DNA of 64,000 bases from contig CM065303.1 in assembly GCA_032871835.1 (NCBI GenBank), positions 54,412,597 through 54,476,596 on the forward strand, read 5' to 3'. Both the position numbers and the translations under genes were made by a program. Position 1 is the stretch's first letter. Each line of letters begins with the position of its first letter. The stretch comes from Dipteronia dyeriana (Eukaryota; Streptophyta; Magnoliopsida; Sapindales; Sapindaceae). The notes below the pieces were generated by a model that was not told the origin of the DNA, did no database searches, and worked only from the letters and a program-made list of their open reading frames with translations. Below are positions 1 to 11,466 of this stretch, piece after piece.

Positions 1-1471
1 CAAACGGATTCAAATTCGGAGTTCGGAGGCCAAAGAACGGTCGAAGAACGTGAGGGGAGCGCAAGGGGTGAGGTACGATGGCTTAAGCCATCACCATGCA
101 CCAACCCGAGATAGCGAGTGGCCATCTCGGCCCCAAGAGTGCTCTGCCCTGAGATGCCCACGCACCATCTCGGGGAGACACTAAAGAAAGAGGGCAAGTT
201 GGTCATTTGGTCATTCTCTCTTTAAATCCTCTCCTTCCCTCTCATTCATTACATGTTGAGAAAATTGAAATTGAAGAACAAGTGCAGAAATTCTCTCAAC
301 ATTTTGATTTTTGTTTTTGTGATAACTTCTTCATTTATACTCCGAATCACTTGATTCAAAAACCGATTTCGAGTGTCTTGAAGAGTTCTACAAACCCCAA
401 GCATTTCCAGAACCAAAGGATGTCTAAATTTTTCGTTGTGATCTGATCTTCAGTTAGTGATTTGCATCCTTGTTGGTAAAATCATCTTCTTCTTAGTTTT
501 CTTCTTAGATCTTCTTATTGATTGATGTTATTTGATTAAGAAGCATGACTAGGATGATTGTGAAATCATTTTGTGGTTTGTTGATTTTATTTTCAAGTTT
601 AGCTAGATTTGTGATATATTGAATGATTTGTGCTAAACTTGATAAACATGAAATTGTTTCTAGAAATCGTTTGTTCTTATGCTTGATTGATTGTTTCTAG
701 ATCTAATTTCATTTTTTCTAAGAACTAGGTTTTTGTTTCAATTGATGTCTATATCTTCATATCTATATTTTTATTTGATAACATGCTTAGATTGTCTAGA
801 TACATTTGTGATTGTTCTTTTAAAGCATAATCTAGCCATCTAGTTGCATGTCCATAGAATTTGTTGATCATCATTTTTTATGTTGAGAACTTGTTTACGT
901 TTTTCATTCATGATCACTTAGATGCCTTGTGAAGAGGTAGAAAGTCTCATATCTTAGAGTGATTCTTTGGTTTGAGCAATTGTAAGTCTTAGCTAGAGTC
1001 GGGAGGACTTGGATAGCTAAGCAAGAGGAAGTCTTGACAAGAGGTGCGATACCTCGGATTGTTGAGCAAGGAAGTCTTGACTAGAGTCGGGAGAACTCGG
1101 ATAGTCGAGCAAGAAGTCTTGCCTAGGGTCGGGAGGATCCAGATAGGTGAGCAAGGAATCTTCCTAGAGACAGGAGATCTTGGATAGGAAGTCGGCTTAG
1201 TAGATCACTAGATTCATGATAGAGTGAGAGTGAGAGCTTGCAGAGCATGTGTGATTGCTTGAGTGTGTAACTCTATTTGAAATAGTGGATTTGTTTTTGT
1301 CGGTGGTTGTGGTATCAACCCGTGGATGTTTCCTCTTTGGAGGTTTACCACGTCAATATTGTGTGTTATTGTTTGCAATTTTCATTAAGTATTGTTAGAA
1401 TTGCATCATTTTAAAAAGAAGATAAAAATCGGAGCATATACCTATTCACCCCCCCTCTAGGTATATTCACA
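1..1471 (+). repeat. Sirevirus-like LTR, 5'-truncated by window edge
   Basis: The sequence matches, in order, the second half of the long LTRs of elements A and G: the segment starting CAAACGGATTCAAATTCGGA, a CG-rich CATCTCGG palindrome (about 110-180), the leader with 'gcatttcc/ctctcaa', the hairpin array (988-1191), the 'acccgtggatgtttcctctt' box (about 1318) and the terminal palindrome ACCTA-TTCACCCCCCCTCTAGGT at about 1439-1463. The end is near 1471. No primer-binding site follows, so this is a 3' LTR, a solo LTR or a truncated copy; the left part lies outside the window. Several short ORFs inside it are not genes. Confidence 0.8.
988..1191 (+). repeat. Tandem two-tier hairpin array in LTR (5 units)
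   Basis: Five units of about 40 nt. Each has an outer stem and an inner 5-bp stem with a G-rich loop. Outer arms, left/right: CTTAGCTA/TAGCTAAG (988/1014), CTTGACAA/TTGTTGAG (1033/1059), CTTGACTA/TAGTCGAG (1076/1102), CTTGCCTA/TAGGTGAG (1118/1144), CTTCCTA/TAGGAAG (1160/1185). Inner arms: GAGTC/GACTT, GAGGT/ACCTC, GGGTC/GATCC and weaker ones. Both arms change together between units, and the imperfect pairs are mostly G-T on the sense strand. No such structure is known to me for this LTR class. Confidence 0.85.
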
Positions 1472-2400
1472 GTATAAAAATTAAGGGAATTTCAATGATT
1501 GCTTTAGAGGCTTCCCACATAAGGGAAAATCCCTTACTAACCATATGCATAGAGCTCTATAAATGCCCTAACTCCCTAGAATGTAAAAAGAGGAATTTTT
1601 TAGTTGGAAAAAAAGAGAAAGATAGATAATGCTAGTATATAACGACTAGCCTCCCTCATAGAGACTGAAATAGTGTAATATTTACTCCTATAGGATGACT
1701 TTTCCTCCTAGCTGAGTTTAAAATTGTGTAATCTTACCTCCATAAGAAAGACTCAGATCATTGTATTCTCATGGTACCTTGTAAGGCTGGCAATGCCATC
1801 AACTTAATGAGAAAAATGTGTTGTTGTTTTGACTCTTGTATGTCCCCTATACCAACTTAATTTAAGATTCGTAAAATCGTGCTAAACCACGATTGGTTCC
1901 GGTACAACTGGGGACCGGTCCTAGCGAACCATTGGGATAGCCTGACTCGCTGTAACCAGGCCCTTTTTGCCACTCTAGGCCTCGACCTTAGAACCTTTGC
2001 CCTGACTGAACATGGATCCGGCTCTCCAGTCCACATTAGGACCCTTCCAACCGAGGAGTATTGCTCTGGGCGGTCTAAGTATTACCTAGAAAATCTCAGA
2101 TCGATTTTAGGGATAAAACTTTAGCACCGTTTGTGAGAATCCTATACCATATTGGTTCATCCCTCAGTCTCACACTAATCCCCATCGCAAGACTCATAAA
2201 GAATGAAGTTAAGATCCTTTCAATGTCAGCCTTATCCGTCAGGTCCCTACACCTACTTCTCTACTCAAGAAACTTGCACTAGAGAAGATGTGAACATTCA
2301 ATCGGACCAAACATGTTTATAACTACCACCGATACCGCCCCTGGCCGCCCTGATTTTTGTTTTGATCCCCGACATGAGCACATATAATTTGTTTGAATTT
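1472..2400. other. Degenerate gypsy-like LTR/leader remnant
   Basis: About 1472-2122 has LTR-like character: a TATA-like 'ctctataaatgcc' near 1555, then a segment ending just before TTTAGCACCGTTTGTGAGAA (about 2120), which resembles the TGGCGCCGT-type primer-binding site of plant Ty3/gypsy elements. 2123-2400 shows no recognisable protein or repeat. The short ORF at 1879-2124 looks like nothing I know. Assignment is weak. Confidence 0.3.
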
Positions 2401-3572
2401 CATGTTGTTGCCTTCACTTTGAAAAATCCATAACAGGGCAGTTCGAGGGTCTATGAGCTGGTGCCTACCCGCGCTCTACCATCGTAATGAGAAGATTGAG
2501 GGTTTTCAATCTCTCGGTGTTAGGTCAAAGCGTGGACACTTGCCCGGGTTGGAACCCACGTTGTCCAGTATATTTCACTGGATGGGATTTTACATCTCTC
2601 TGGTGTGCATGGGTCACTACGCCGGTCTAGACCCGTAGACAGACCCACGTACTACGTTGACGTGGCAAGTTTTTTTTCAAAATGATGGCACTTAATTTTT
2701 TACCCATATAAATGTGTCTCTTCATATTCAGGTCATGGAGAGAGTTCAATTTTTAATTCTTTTATCTTAGAACACTTTTCAAGAGAAAACATTTTCCAAG
2801 AACTCATCTTTATACACTCAAAGCTTTTCATTTGATCTTAAAAACATCATCTTGGATCATCTATGACTATATAGAGTGCATCCATACATGGTTACGCATC
2901 ATCACATCACATCTTGTTTGTTAAGTTTCTCAATATCTTCATATAAGTTAAGTGGTTTTCTGACCAAGCCATCTCTTTTATCATTTGCATGCTCTTAGAA
3001 TATATTCTAGATACAAAATAGAGATTTTTTGTGATGACATGATTGAGTGTTGTATTGTGATAGCTTCATAGGATTGTTTGATCTATGTTTAGCTAAGCTT
3101 TATGATATGTCATTTAGCTCTTGATATTTACGAATGCATTAATTGTCTTTCTATCATCCTAGATAAGCATATAAAGTTCCCAAGCCTTGTTTGTTCTTTG
3201 AATATCATCATATATTCATATAGGCCATTTATCTCTTCATTGAGAAGTAAGACTTATGTTGCTTCCGGGATTAGGTAGCTTAAATCGCAAGCAAATTGGA
3301 CTAGGTTCACTTAATACCAGGATTAGGTAGTGGTAGTGAGTTATTTACCGGGAGTAGGTTGTAACGCCTCTTTCATCAGTGGATTTGTTGTTCGAGTGTG
3401 GCATACTTAACAGCCCGTGGTTTTTCTCATTTAGAGGGTTTCCACGTAAAGATCAAGTGTTCATTTTAATTCCGTATTTGTTACACTTGTTTTATTATTG
3501 TGACTAGTTAGGGGTATTTTTGTCTAATTGGCCATTAAGGAAAATTGGGTAAATTTGATTAAAATCTATTCA

Positions 3573-3610
<38 letters not shown>

Positions 3611-3652
3611 ACCCCCCCCCCCCCCTAGATAAACACACCATAATTTATTTCA
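2400..3652 (+). repeat. LTR fragment related to element B
   Basis: From about 2680 the sequence follows the LTR of element B: 'ttttttttcaaaa', 'cttagaacac-ttttcaagagaaaac', 'ccaagaactcat', the 'gtaagacttatgttgcttccggga' block (about 3248) and the 'cagcccgtggtttttctcat' box (about 3410), ending in the CTATTCA-polyC-CTAGAT motif and a terminal TTTCA at 3652. Upstream, 2440-2640 is GC-richer and matches the GC-rich hairpin zone of LTR B only loosely. A degenerate relic of the TTGGTATCAGAGC primer site may follow at 3653. Left end not resolvable. Confidence 0.6.
3575..3625. repeat. Poly-C tract, about 50 nt with one A
   Basis: An almost pure C run with one internal A. It lies exactly where other LTRs of this group have seven Cs (CACCCCCCCTCTAG), so it looks like expansion of an existing LTR motif. 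Confidence 0.9.
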
Positions 3653-3689
3653 AATTTATCAAGGCTCACTATTAAAGGCCCCTGGGATA

Positions 3690-4822
3690 GGATAAATTGT
3701 GTTACGAACTTTGAAGTGTGAGTAGGTGTTCATGATCTATACAAATTTGTTTTTATGCTTTTTGATGACTGTGTCTTGTTCTTCATGAAGTGTACTTAAT
3801 CCATACATTTCATATGTACATGTATCATTTGTGTGATGACATTGTTATTAGGATTGTAAACTAGATTTTCATATTTTGTGTGCTCGTTGATCATTTCTAG
3901 TTTCCATAGGATATTTTGATCACATATTATATGTTGTGTGTTAGTGCAACATTAGCATTACACTTAGATCATTTGCCTTATAAAAGGTAGAAATCTCTTA
4001 TTAGAGTGTTAAGCTTCAATTTGAGAAATGGAGTCTTAGCTAGGATCAGGTCCGGAAAGCTAAGCAAAGCTTGGTTAGGACTAAGGTGATTCGGAAAGCT
4101 AAGCAAGGAGTCTTCATTAGGATCGAGGTGATCCGGAAAGTCAAGCAAGGAGGCAAGCCTTTCATTAGTAAAAGGCAAACGGGTAGGATTGAAGGGATAT
4201 CCAATAGGAAGTGTATCATGTGGATTGGTCACTTATGAGGGTGTACTTTATCCAACTAGTGAAAGGTAGTTTTACTGGTGGTTATGGTAGCAACCCGTGG
4301 ATATTACCTCTTAGGAGGTTTTACCACGCAAAAATCATGTGTCAAATATCTCTATCCCTATCTCTTTGATATTTATATATGTGTTGTGTTAATATCTTGT
4401 TTGGATCCTTATTGTTTGATATCTTTATAAGAACAAGTTCTTTGTATATATGTAAGATACAATTAGCTACTTGATCAAAGTAGTATACTTCATTTATTCT
4501 TTCAAGTTGATTTATTTGTAAATAATAAAACCTTATTTAGCATTTGTTTACACTTGACATGCATATACATGAGCACAAGTGCTAGATGATTTATGTTTAG
4601 TAAAATCTCTTCACACACATATCATAGATTATATAGATGTTGCATGATTGAATATGTCTTTCAATGGTCTATATATTTTCGTATATGCTTAATAAATTGT
4701 GATACAACCTATCTAGATGAATAAACTTTTGTTTATTTCAAGGGATTGAAAAGAGGTATAAAAAACTATTCACCCCCCCTCTAGATTAACTTTAGGCAAA
4801 TTAATCGTTTTTCGTATTTTCA
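3690..4822 (+). repeat. Sirevirus-like LTR fragment inserted in Athila pol
   Basis: Matches the 3' half of the LTR D type: 'cttgttcttcatgaagtgtacttaatcc' (about 3775), a hairpin array at about 4036-4165, the 'caacccgtggatattacctc' box (about 4290), and the end motif CTATTCACCCCCCCTCTAG (about 4768) with terminal TTTTCA at 4822. At 4823 Athila pol coding begins in mid-domain, so this LTR interrupts or truncates that gene. Its left end is lost. Confidence 0.65.
4036..4165 (+). repeat. Hairpin array (3 units)
   Basis: Three units of the same two-tier hairpin. Outer arms CTTAGCT/AGCTAAG, CTTGGTT/AGCTAAG and CTTCATT/AGTCAAG; inner arms include GGATC/GATCC with loop GAGGT. The inner arms differ from those in the array at 988-1191 yet still pair. 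Confidence 0.75.
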
Positions 4823-6653
4823 GATAATCTTAAGGAATTATTAACCACAACACCGGTAATGAGGCCACCAGATTAGAGCCTACCTTTTGAACTTACATGT
4901 GATGCCTTGGACTATACAGTAGGAGCAGTGTTTGGACAACGGGTAGAGAAGGTTCCACATGCACTTTATTATGTCTCTCATACTTTGAATGAAGCTCAGC
5001 TCAACTACACCACCATATGCATGGACAATGTGTAGAAAAGGTTCCACATGCACTTTATTATGCCTCTTGCACTATTATATCATACTTTGATATTTTCCTT
5101 AGAGAAGTTTACATCATATTTGATAGGGGCAAAGATAGTTGTATTTTTGGATCACTCAGCGTTTCGTTACCTTCTCCAAAAGAAGGATGGCAAACCATGA
5201 CTTATCCATGGGATACTCTTGTTACAAAAGTTTGATCTCGAAATTTGAGACTTAGGGGAGCGAGAATGTGGTAGCAGACCATTTGAGCCTATTGATGCAT
5301 GAATCAAAAGTTGAGGAGGATTCACTATCATTGAGAGACGACTTTTCAGATGAGTGGTTTTTGGCCATTGCAGATGAAGAGCCATGGTATGAAGACATTG
5401 TCAACTTCTTGACAAAGGACATCATACCCCCTAATTTATTGTACCAAGGAAAGAAGAGATTCAGATGGCAAGCCATGCAATATTTATGGAATGACCCCTA
5501 TTTGTTAAAGCATGGGGCGGATTAGATTATTCGACGGTGCATTCCATAAGGGGAACAATGAGACATTTTGAAATTTTGCCATGAGTTGAGTTGTGGAGGC
5601 CATTTTAGTGCAAAGACAACGGCCATAAAGGTTCTCCAAATCAGTTTCTTTTAGCCTTCTATTTTTAAAGGTTCCTATCACTTTTGTATGACTTGTGATA
5701 GATGCCAAAGAATGGAAAATATTGGAAAGAGGAATGAGATGCATAAATCCACTAAAATGGCGGTAGAGATATTCGATTGCTGGGGAATAGACTTCATGGG
5801 ACCATTCCCACCTTCAAAAAGCAACTTATACATTTTGGTGGCAGTGCACTATGTGTCCATATAGGTAGAAGCAAAGGCCATAAAAACAAATGATAGCAAG
5901 GTTGTTGTGAAATTCATGAAGGAATTTATTTTCACAAGATTCGAAACTCCTTAGTGCATTATCAGTGATGGAGGTAGCCATTTTGTAATAAAGTATTAGT
6001 CACATTGTTGAAAAAGTACAATGTAAGGCATAAAATGGCGACTCTATATTATCCTCAAACCTCCGGCCAAGTAGAAGTTAACAAATCCTAGAAAAGACAT
6101 TCAAGTCAAATCGGCAGGATTGGTTATCAAAGTTGAATAATGCGCTATGGGCTTATAGGACAATTTTCACATCTCCAATCAACATGACACCATACCGATT
6201 GATATTTGGGAAAGCATGTCGTCTTCTAGTTGAACTAGATCATCGTGCGTATTGGGTGATTAGGTCACTAAACTTTGACCTTGATCAAGCGGGAGAGCCA
6301 CGGAAGTTACAACTTAATGAACTTGAGGAACTTCACGATGAAGGTTTTAGAATTCAAAGCACTACAAGGAAAAGTCAAAAAGGATACATGACAAGATGAT
6401 CATCTGAAAGGGTTTGTAACCAGGAATGTTGGTCATCTTTTTCAACTCTCGGTTGAGAATGTTTCTGAGAAAGTTAAAATTAAGATGGTTCAGACCTTAT
6501 AGAATCAAGGAAGTTTTCCCCTATGGAGCGCTTGTTTTAGAAGATTTGAGTAATGAGGATACTTTCAAAGTTAACGGACATCGAGTTAAGCTACACTTAC
6601 AAAGGATTGATGAAACAAGAGTGCTTGGGCATGTTGAATTTACGGAGCCATAG
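4823..6653 (+). pseudogene. Athila-type pol remnant (RT end, RNase H, integrase)
   Basis: Broken translation shows the RNase H entry region (SLPFELTCDALDYTVGAVFG, about 4885), the RNase H end (VVFLDHSAFRYLL, about 5130), the integrase HHCC finger (CHELSCGGHF about 5575; CDRCQRM about 5695), the catalytic core (WGIDFMGPFPPS about 5780; SDGGSHF about 5965) and the integrase C-terminus (ALWAYRTIFTSP about 6140; FNSRLRMF; FKVNGHRVK about 6565) ending in a stop at 6653. There are many in-frame stops and frameshifts, and most of RT is absent. The order and the LNELEEL motif (about 6315) are typical of plant Athila/Tat Ty3-gypsy elements. An 89-bp-offset partial duplication lies at 4934-5075. It cannot make an active enzyme. 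Confidence 0.9.
4934..5075 (+). repeat. Partial direct duplication inside RNase H region
   Basis: The block 'ggttccacatgcactttatt' with its flanks occurs at about 4950 and again at about 5039, an offset of 89 bp. The second copy diverges after about 50 bp. Confidence 0.75.
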
Positions 6654-8441
6654 AGCTCTCATGCGTCATGTCGAGACGTTAACTGCAGCATTTGGTGGGA
6701 GGCAACCCACCTAGGTACACTCTACCTTTGTATATAGTTATTTTTATATTTAAGCTTTTCATTTTTATATAGTTTAGTTTAAAAGTGTGGTTGTATTGTG
6801 ATTAGTGGATAGGGTATTCTGAATATCTGTGTATGTTTATTGGTGGACTTTTAGGAGTGTATATATGTGTTAGTGGAATAATTATGATGCATGTATATAT
6901 TTTATTTTCAATAGATATTTGTGGGCCAAAACAATCAATCCTTCAAACTCTTGACCATGTTCTTGAATGATTAAACATTGAGAGCATTGTTGAGTTTATG
7001 TTTGGGGGTATGGGCATGTTAACACCTAAGTGTTGCTATTTGAGCCTTTTAGGAGCATGTAAGTTTTAATGTGGTAAATTTTTAGTATGCACTCGTGAGG
7101 AGAATCATGTATGCACTAGTTTCTAAGTTTTGGATATATTATTATCAATCTATGATTGATCACACAATGCGAATTGGTCAGTTTTCTCTTTGTTCTTAGT
7201 GAACAAGATTTTGTGCAAAAATGCTAGGATCTATAGTGGAGACTACCCATGTCTGATTTGTGCCTTAGTATTCATATTTTGAGGGTATTTTGTTTCTACT
7301 CATCCAATCAATTTTTGAACAAAATTGTTCTTAAATCAATCTCTTCAAGCATGCTATTTATTGAATGCCATTTAACATACATGTGGACTGCTTATGAAAA
7401 TTTGTATTCCTTTGTTAGATAGACTGTTGAATATGATTTTAGGCATGTGTGCTCTTAATCTCTAAATAAAGCCTAAACACATGACTCCAAGAAAGGATTG
7501 CAAGGTCAAACACAAACCACTCACTCCATAAACACCACACCCTAAACATAACCACCATAGTAGTGACCATGTGTAGTGTACAAAACATGGAAAGGCAATA
7601 CATGAAGCTCTAAAGCATATAATGGCGTGTACTTAGGCATATTATGAAATTGTGCAAAAAGAGGGGTTTTCAAGAAAACGAGAGAAAAGAATTGAAGTGT
7701 TAAAAATTAAGCACTTAAAACCCTTGTTCTTCGTGTGTAAAAGTTACTCAAAATCGAGTGATGACTTAGCACAAGAAAATTGAAAGTTGTAGCCTAGACG
7801 CTTGAGTTAAAAAGATGTTTGAGTCATAGAGTGAAATGACAATGTTTCAATGTACAAAACTGAATATGGTCAAGGATTTTCAACTTAACCCAATACCATC
7901 ATATACCACCATAACACCCATCACCAATTGAGATTAAGAGGAGTCTTAGTTGATCCTTAGGAAGTTTAACTTTGGAATTCGAATCGACGATACGTTCTTG
8001 GTTTTCGACTCTTTCATGAGATCCAGTTTTAGAAATGTGCTTCAAATGAAATATTTCTTATGCAATCACAATTACATATATTCAATTTTGCATATGTTGA
8101 TAACGAGTGAGCATAATATTCTAAGAGAAAAATCGACTGAAATTTAGTGAGGATTAGAGTCAAGTTGAATTGTATCCATGCATTCTAGTACTTAATCTTA
8201 GAAACTTTGCAATTAGAGTATGACATTCATTTTGTGTACATTTCATATTGATTGACATTTTGATATCTTCTATTCAGTAGCTTTTGCATTGACCTCCTCG
8301 TTTGCACATATCACAAAACAAAACTTTTGACAATTTATGGCTTTCGTAACATATCTAGAGTTTGTATATTTTTTTTGTTTTTGTTTATTTTCTTTTTAGT
8401 TGTTTTGCTCGAGGACGAGCAAATGTTAGGTTTGGGGGTTT
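6654..8441 (+). other. Athila 3' untranslated region with PPT
   Basis: Starts with the conserved 'gtgggaggcaacccacctagg' after the integrase stop, contains 'gtttgggggtatgggcatgtt' (about 7002), and ends with AGGTTTGGGGGTTT, a polypurine tract directly before the LTR start at 8442. No ORF of interest; the ORF at 7950-8147 has no recognisable domain. The segment has no other feature I can support. Confidence 0.7.
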
Positions 8442-9100
8442 TGATCGCTCTAAATTTGTATATGTTTTGAGCATGTAATTCATTACCTTTTTGTCCGTTA
8501 CTCGAGTGTTTGTGTCGTTTAATTGCATCTTTGAGTCATTTTCAGGTATTTTTAGATTTCAAGGACAAAGTATGACTTAATGAAGAATCATGAGAAAATG
8601 AGGTTGGAATTGATATTTGGATCAAAATTGTGAGAAGAAGTCGCAGAATGAAGTCGTAAAACCACACCAGAAAAGACTGGGACTTGCCAATGCAAGACGG
8701 AAGTCACTGATTAAGCAAGCAGATCAGTACTAGAGAATATTGTGACTTAAGGCTACAAGTTAGAAGTCGCAAAAGGAAGTAGCAGCTAAACCAAACATTT
8801 CTGCAAAGTCCATTATGCCTATTCTACCCAACAGTTCAACACTAAAGAATACTGAGACTTGCTTTTGTGAGTTTGAAGTCGTAGATCAACATCGCAGAAT
8901 AGCCGCGTATGAGAACTCTGTGAGTTCCAACCACTAGAAAGAAGTAGCAAAGAATGACCAGAAGATACTGTGAGGTCGAAGTCGTAGATCTTAAGCAAAG
9001 CTAAAGGGAAACATCCAATGAGCTTTCTTTATCTTTCTCTTTCCATTTCTTGTATTTGTTTTGTGATGAGTAGCTAAATCCTTCTTGTTGGGGATTTGAT

Positions 9101-9153
<53 letters not shown>

Positions 9154-9800
9154 CACTCTTTGTAATGACCTAATCTATCCATCTTATGTCTTTTGAGTTT
9201 GCACTTATGCTTAAAATATTTTCACGATGAATGTTGAATATGAACTTTATTTGATATACAAGCATGATATTTAATGCTTGAATAGTGGATCTATTTCATT
9301 GTTGAAGAACTTTGTATAGGTTTTGTTTGAAGCTCTATAAGAGGTTAACTCATTCTTGACTAACCTTGTCCTAGGTTTATGCAAGTTGAAAAAAAAAGGG
9401 TACTAAACACCAATGACCAATTTGACCTTTCCTCTTAGTTATAGATTCATATAGATAGAAATTATTCTATGAAATTGTTATCAGCATTTTTTCATCATTA
9501 ACTCCTCAGCATATCTTTATATCTTTTGACTTTATAAATTTCTTTTTAACAACCAATTTTGTGAATTTACTTGTTTCATAATCATTTTCTTTAGAGTAAT
9601 CCTTAGTTACAAAATAGTGTAATCTTTAGTGAGTTAAACTAGGTCATTCATCGATAAAGCATCACTTCTTCATGGGAACGATAACCCTTACTTGTGTCCG
9701 CTTTACTATTCAATGATATGTACACTTGCGTTGGGTTGTAGACTCACACACTCTATTTATTTCATTTGCGTAATTTTAGTAGTTACGCCCTAAGCTGTCA
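8442..9800 (+). repeat. Athila LTR of element E
   Basis: Starts TGATCGCTC right after the polypurine tract and ends AAGCTGTCA right before an Athila-type primer-binding site; 1359 bp. U3 contains degenerate repeats around 'gaagtcgtagatc' (about 8640-8990). A (TA)n tract lies at 9104-9150. It has pol on its left and gag on its right, so it serves as 3' LTR of one Athila copy and 5' LTR of another. Confidence 0.8.
9104..9150. repeat. (TA)n microsatellite
   Basis: An uninterrupted TA run in the Athila LTR. Confidence 0.95.
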
Positions 9801-9828
9801 AAATCTTAATGCCACTGCCGGGGAAGTA
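9801..9828 (+). other. Primer-binding site of Athila element E
   Basis: TTAATGCCACTGCCGGGGAA resembles the Athila TGGCGCCGTTGCCGGGGA site (usually described as complementary to tRNA-Asp) with a few changes, placed directly after the LTR end. Confidence 0.7.
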
Positions 9829-9926
9829 GCACTAGTCTAACTCATCATTGTAGTTTTAGAATTGTTAGGATTGTTAAATCATTACTTGATTAGTTTAATT
9901 ATCAATTTTTCAGGATACCACTTACA

Positions 9927-10376
9927 ATGTCGAGTCAAGATACATCACATGCTCGATCTCTAGATAGAGGACGATGTGCCTCACCGGTTAGACCTCATGA
10001 TGAAGAACCATGTCGGTACATAAAGGATTTCTCATTACCAATTGTCGAAGCTCAACCTTCGGCAATATCATTAAATATGGTACATAGAAATTATGAGTTA
10101 AAAAACCAATATTATAATACTTTCCCTATATATTATGGCAAGACAGGAGAGGATGCTCTTCAGTTCATGAAAGAGTATCATAATGTGATGGCAACCATTT
10201 GGTTAGGTACGCTATTAGAGGATTAACTCGGGATTTGATGCTTCTCATACTGCATGAAGGATAATGCCAAATAATGGCTTATGGCTTTAACGCCCGGATT
10301 GCTCACCTCGTGGCATAAGGTAGAGCGAAAGTTCTTTGATAAATTCTTCCCAGCGTGGAAGACCAATAAGATAAGA
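9927..10376 (+). pseudogene. Athila gag remnant
   Basis: An ATG at 9927 opens a 99-residue frame with a basic/polar N-terminus, then a retrotransposon gag region: SLNMVHRNYELK (about residue 48) and FPIYYGKTGEDALQFMKEYH (about residue 66). After the stop at 10226 other frames continue with WLMALTPGLLTSWHKVE (about 10277) and FFDKFFPAWKTNKIR (about 10335), the end of the gag homology block of Athila-like elements. It then joins an unrelated LTR end at about 10380. It is truncated and inactive. Confidence 0.75.
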
Positions 10377-10432
10377 TAAAAAGAGGATTAAACCTATTCA
10401 CCCTATATAGGTTAGCTTTTGACAATTTAGTC
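10377..10432 (+). repeat. Short Sirevirus-like LTR 3' end
   Basis: Contains AACCTATTCACCCTATATAGGTT, a variant of the palindromic LTR end, followed by a terminal 'ttagtca'. It is a fragment wedged between Athila gag and LTR D. Confidence 0.5.
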
Positions 10433-11466
10433 ATGTTTGTATGTTTTAGTGACCCCTTCCATTGCCAACTAAGCTTCCCTCCAATGCCAACTAAGATTCC
10501 CTCCAAATTTCCTTTTCCCTCTCATTTTGTTCTTTGTAGAAATTTTTTAGTGTTTTGTCTCAACTTCAACTCATTATATCTCACTCATTTCTCAACGAAA
10601 GTGAGAGAATTGTCTTGAAGCCTCTATCTTCTCCAAGTGATTTGAATGCAAAGTATTCAATTATATTTGGTGTTTATCATCAATTTCGTGGTTGTACATA
10701 CTTTGACAATGTATTTGTTTAGCCATTGATTTCTAAGCTTTTAAATGTTCAAATACCTTAGGTCTTCTTCCTGTTTTAGTGTATGTGACTTGAACAAATG
10801 TTTTAAAACTTCACATGTTTAGGAGTTGTATTGTGACTAGCTTATATTCTAGGGTTATTTGTTTGTTAATTGATTTTATTATGATGGTTGATAGCCTTCA
10901 CATGTGCTACGATCATTTAGTAAAATATTTAAGATTAGCACATTTAATTTTATATTTAGAGACTTTAAGTTCTAATTGTCTACTTTGTGAATGCGTGCTC
11001 TAAATATTTGCTAGAGAATCTTGTTGAACATATTTTATATTCTAACAATTTTTGTTTTAGTTCTAAAGTCTTGAACATGTGCTTAAAGAATATGTTTGTT
11101 TCAAGCTTTAGTTTGCATGAATAATTTCTAAGATTTGAGTGCAATTTGATTAGATTGCACTTTCTAGGTTTTTGTTCATCTATAAAGAACCAGGCAATCT
11201 TGTTTGTGATTCACGCCAATGTCTTGTTCTTGATGAAGTGTACTTAATCCATACATTTCATATGTGATTTACATAATTTTATGTGATGTCAATTGCTTGG
11301 ATTATAAAGAAAAACATACATTGTGTACTCATTGATCATTTCTAGTTTCCATTGGATATCTTGATCAAATATTCTATATTGTATTTGTTTACATTTACAT
11401 ACATTTGATCACGTTAGGAAGCCTTGCAAAGGCATGAAGTCTCTTGTAGGAATGTGAAGTTCTAAC
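10433..11466 (+). repeat. LTR D, left part (host of element C)
   Basis: Matches the middle of Sirevirus-like LTRs: 'ctcattttgttctttgtag', 'tttcgtggttgtac' (about 10686), 'gtatgtgacttgaacaaatg' (about 10781), 'atcttgatcaaatattctat' (about 11358) and 'gaagccttgcaaaggcatgaa' (about 11417). It stops at 11466 at the target duplication CTAAC (11462-11466) of element C and resumes at 32795. A 22-bp direct duplication lies at about 10454-10503. Confidence 0.75.

Noticed and set aside
1879..2124. 81-residue frame
   Set aside because: No recognisable domain; it overlaps an LTR-like end and primer-site-like sequence.
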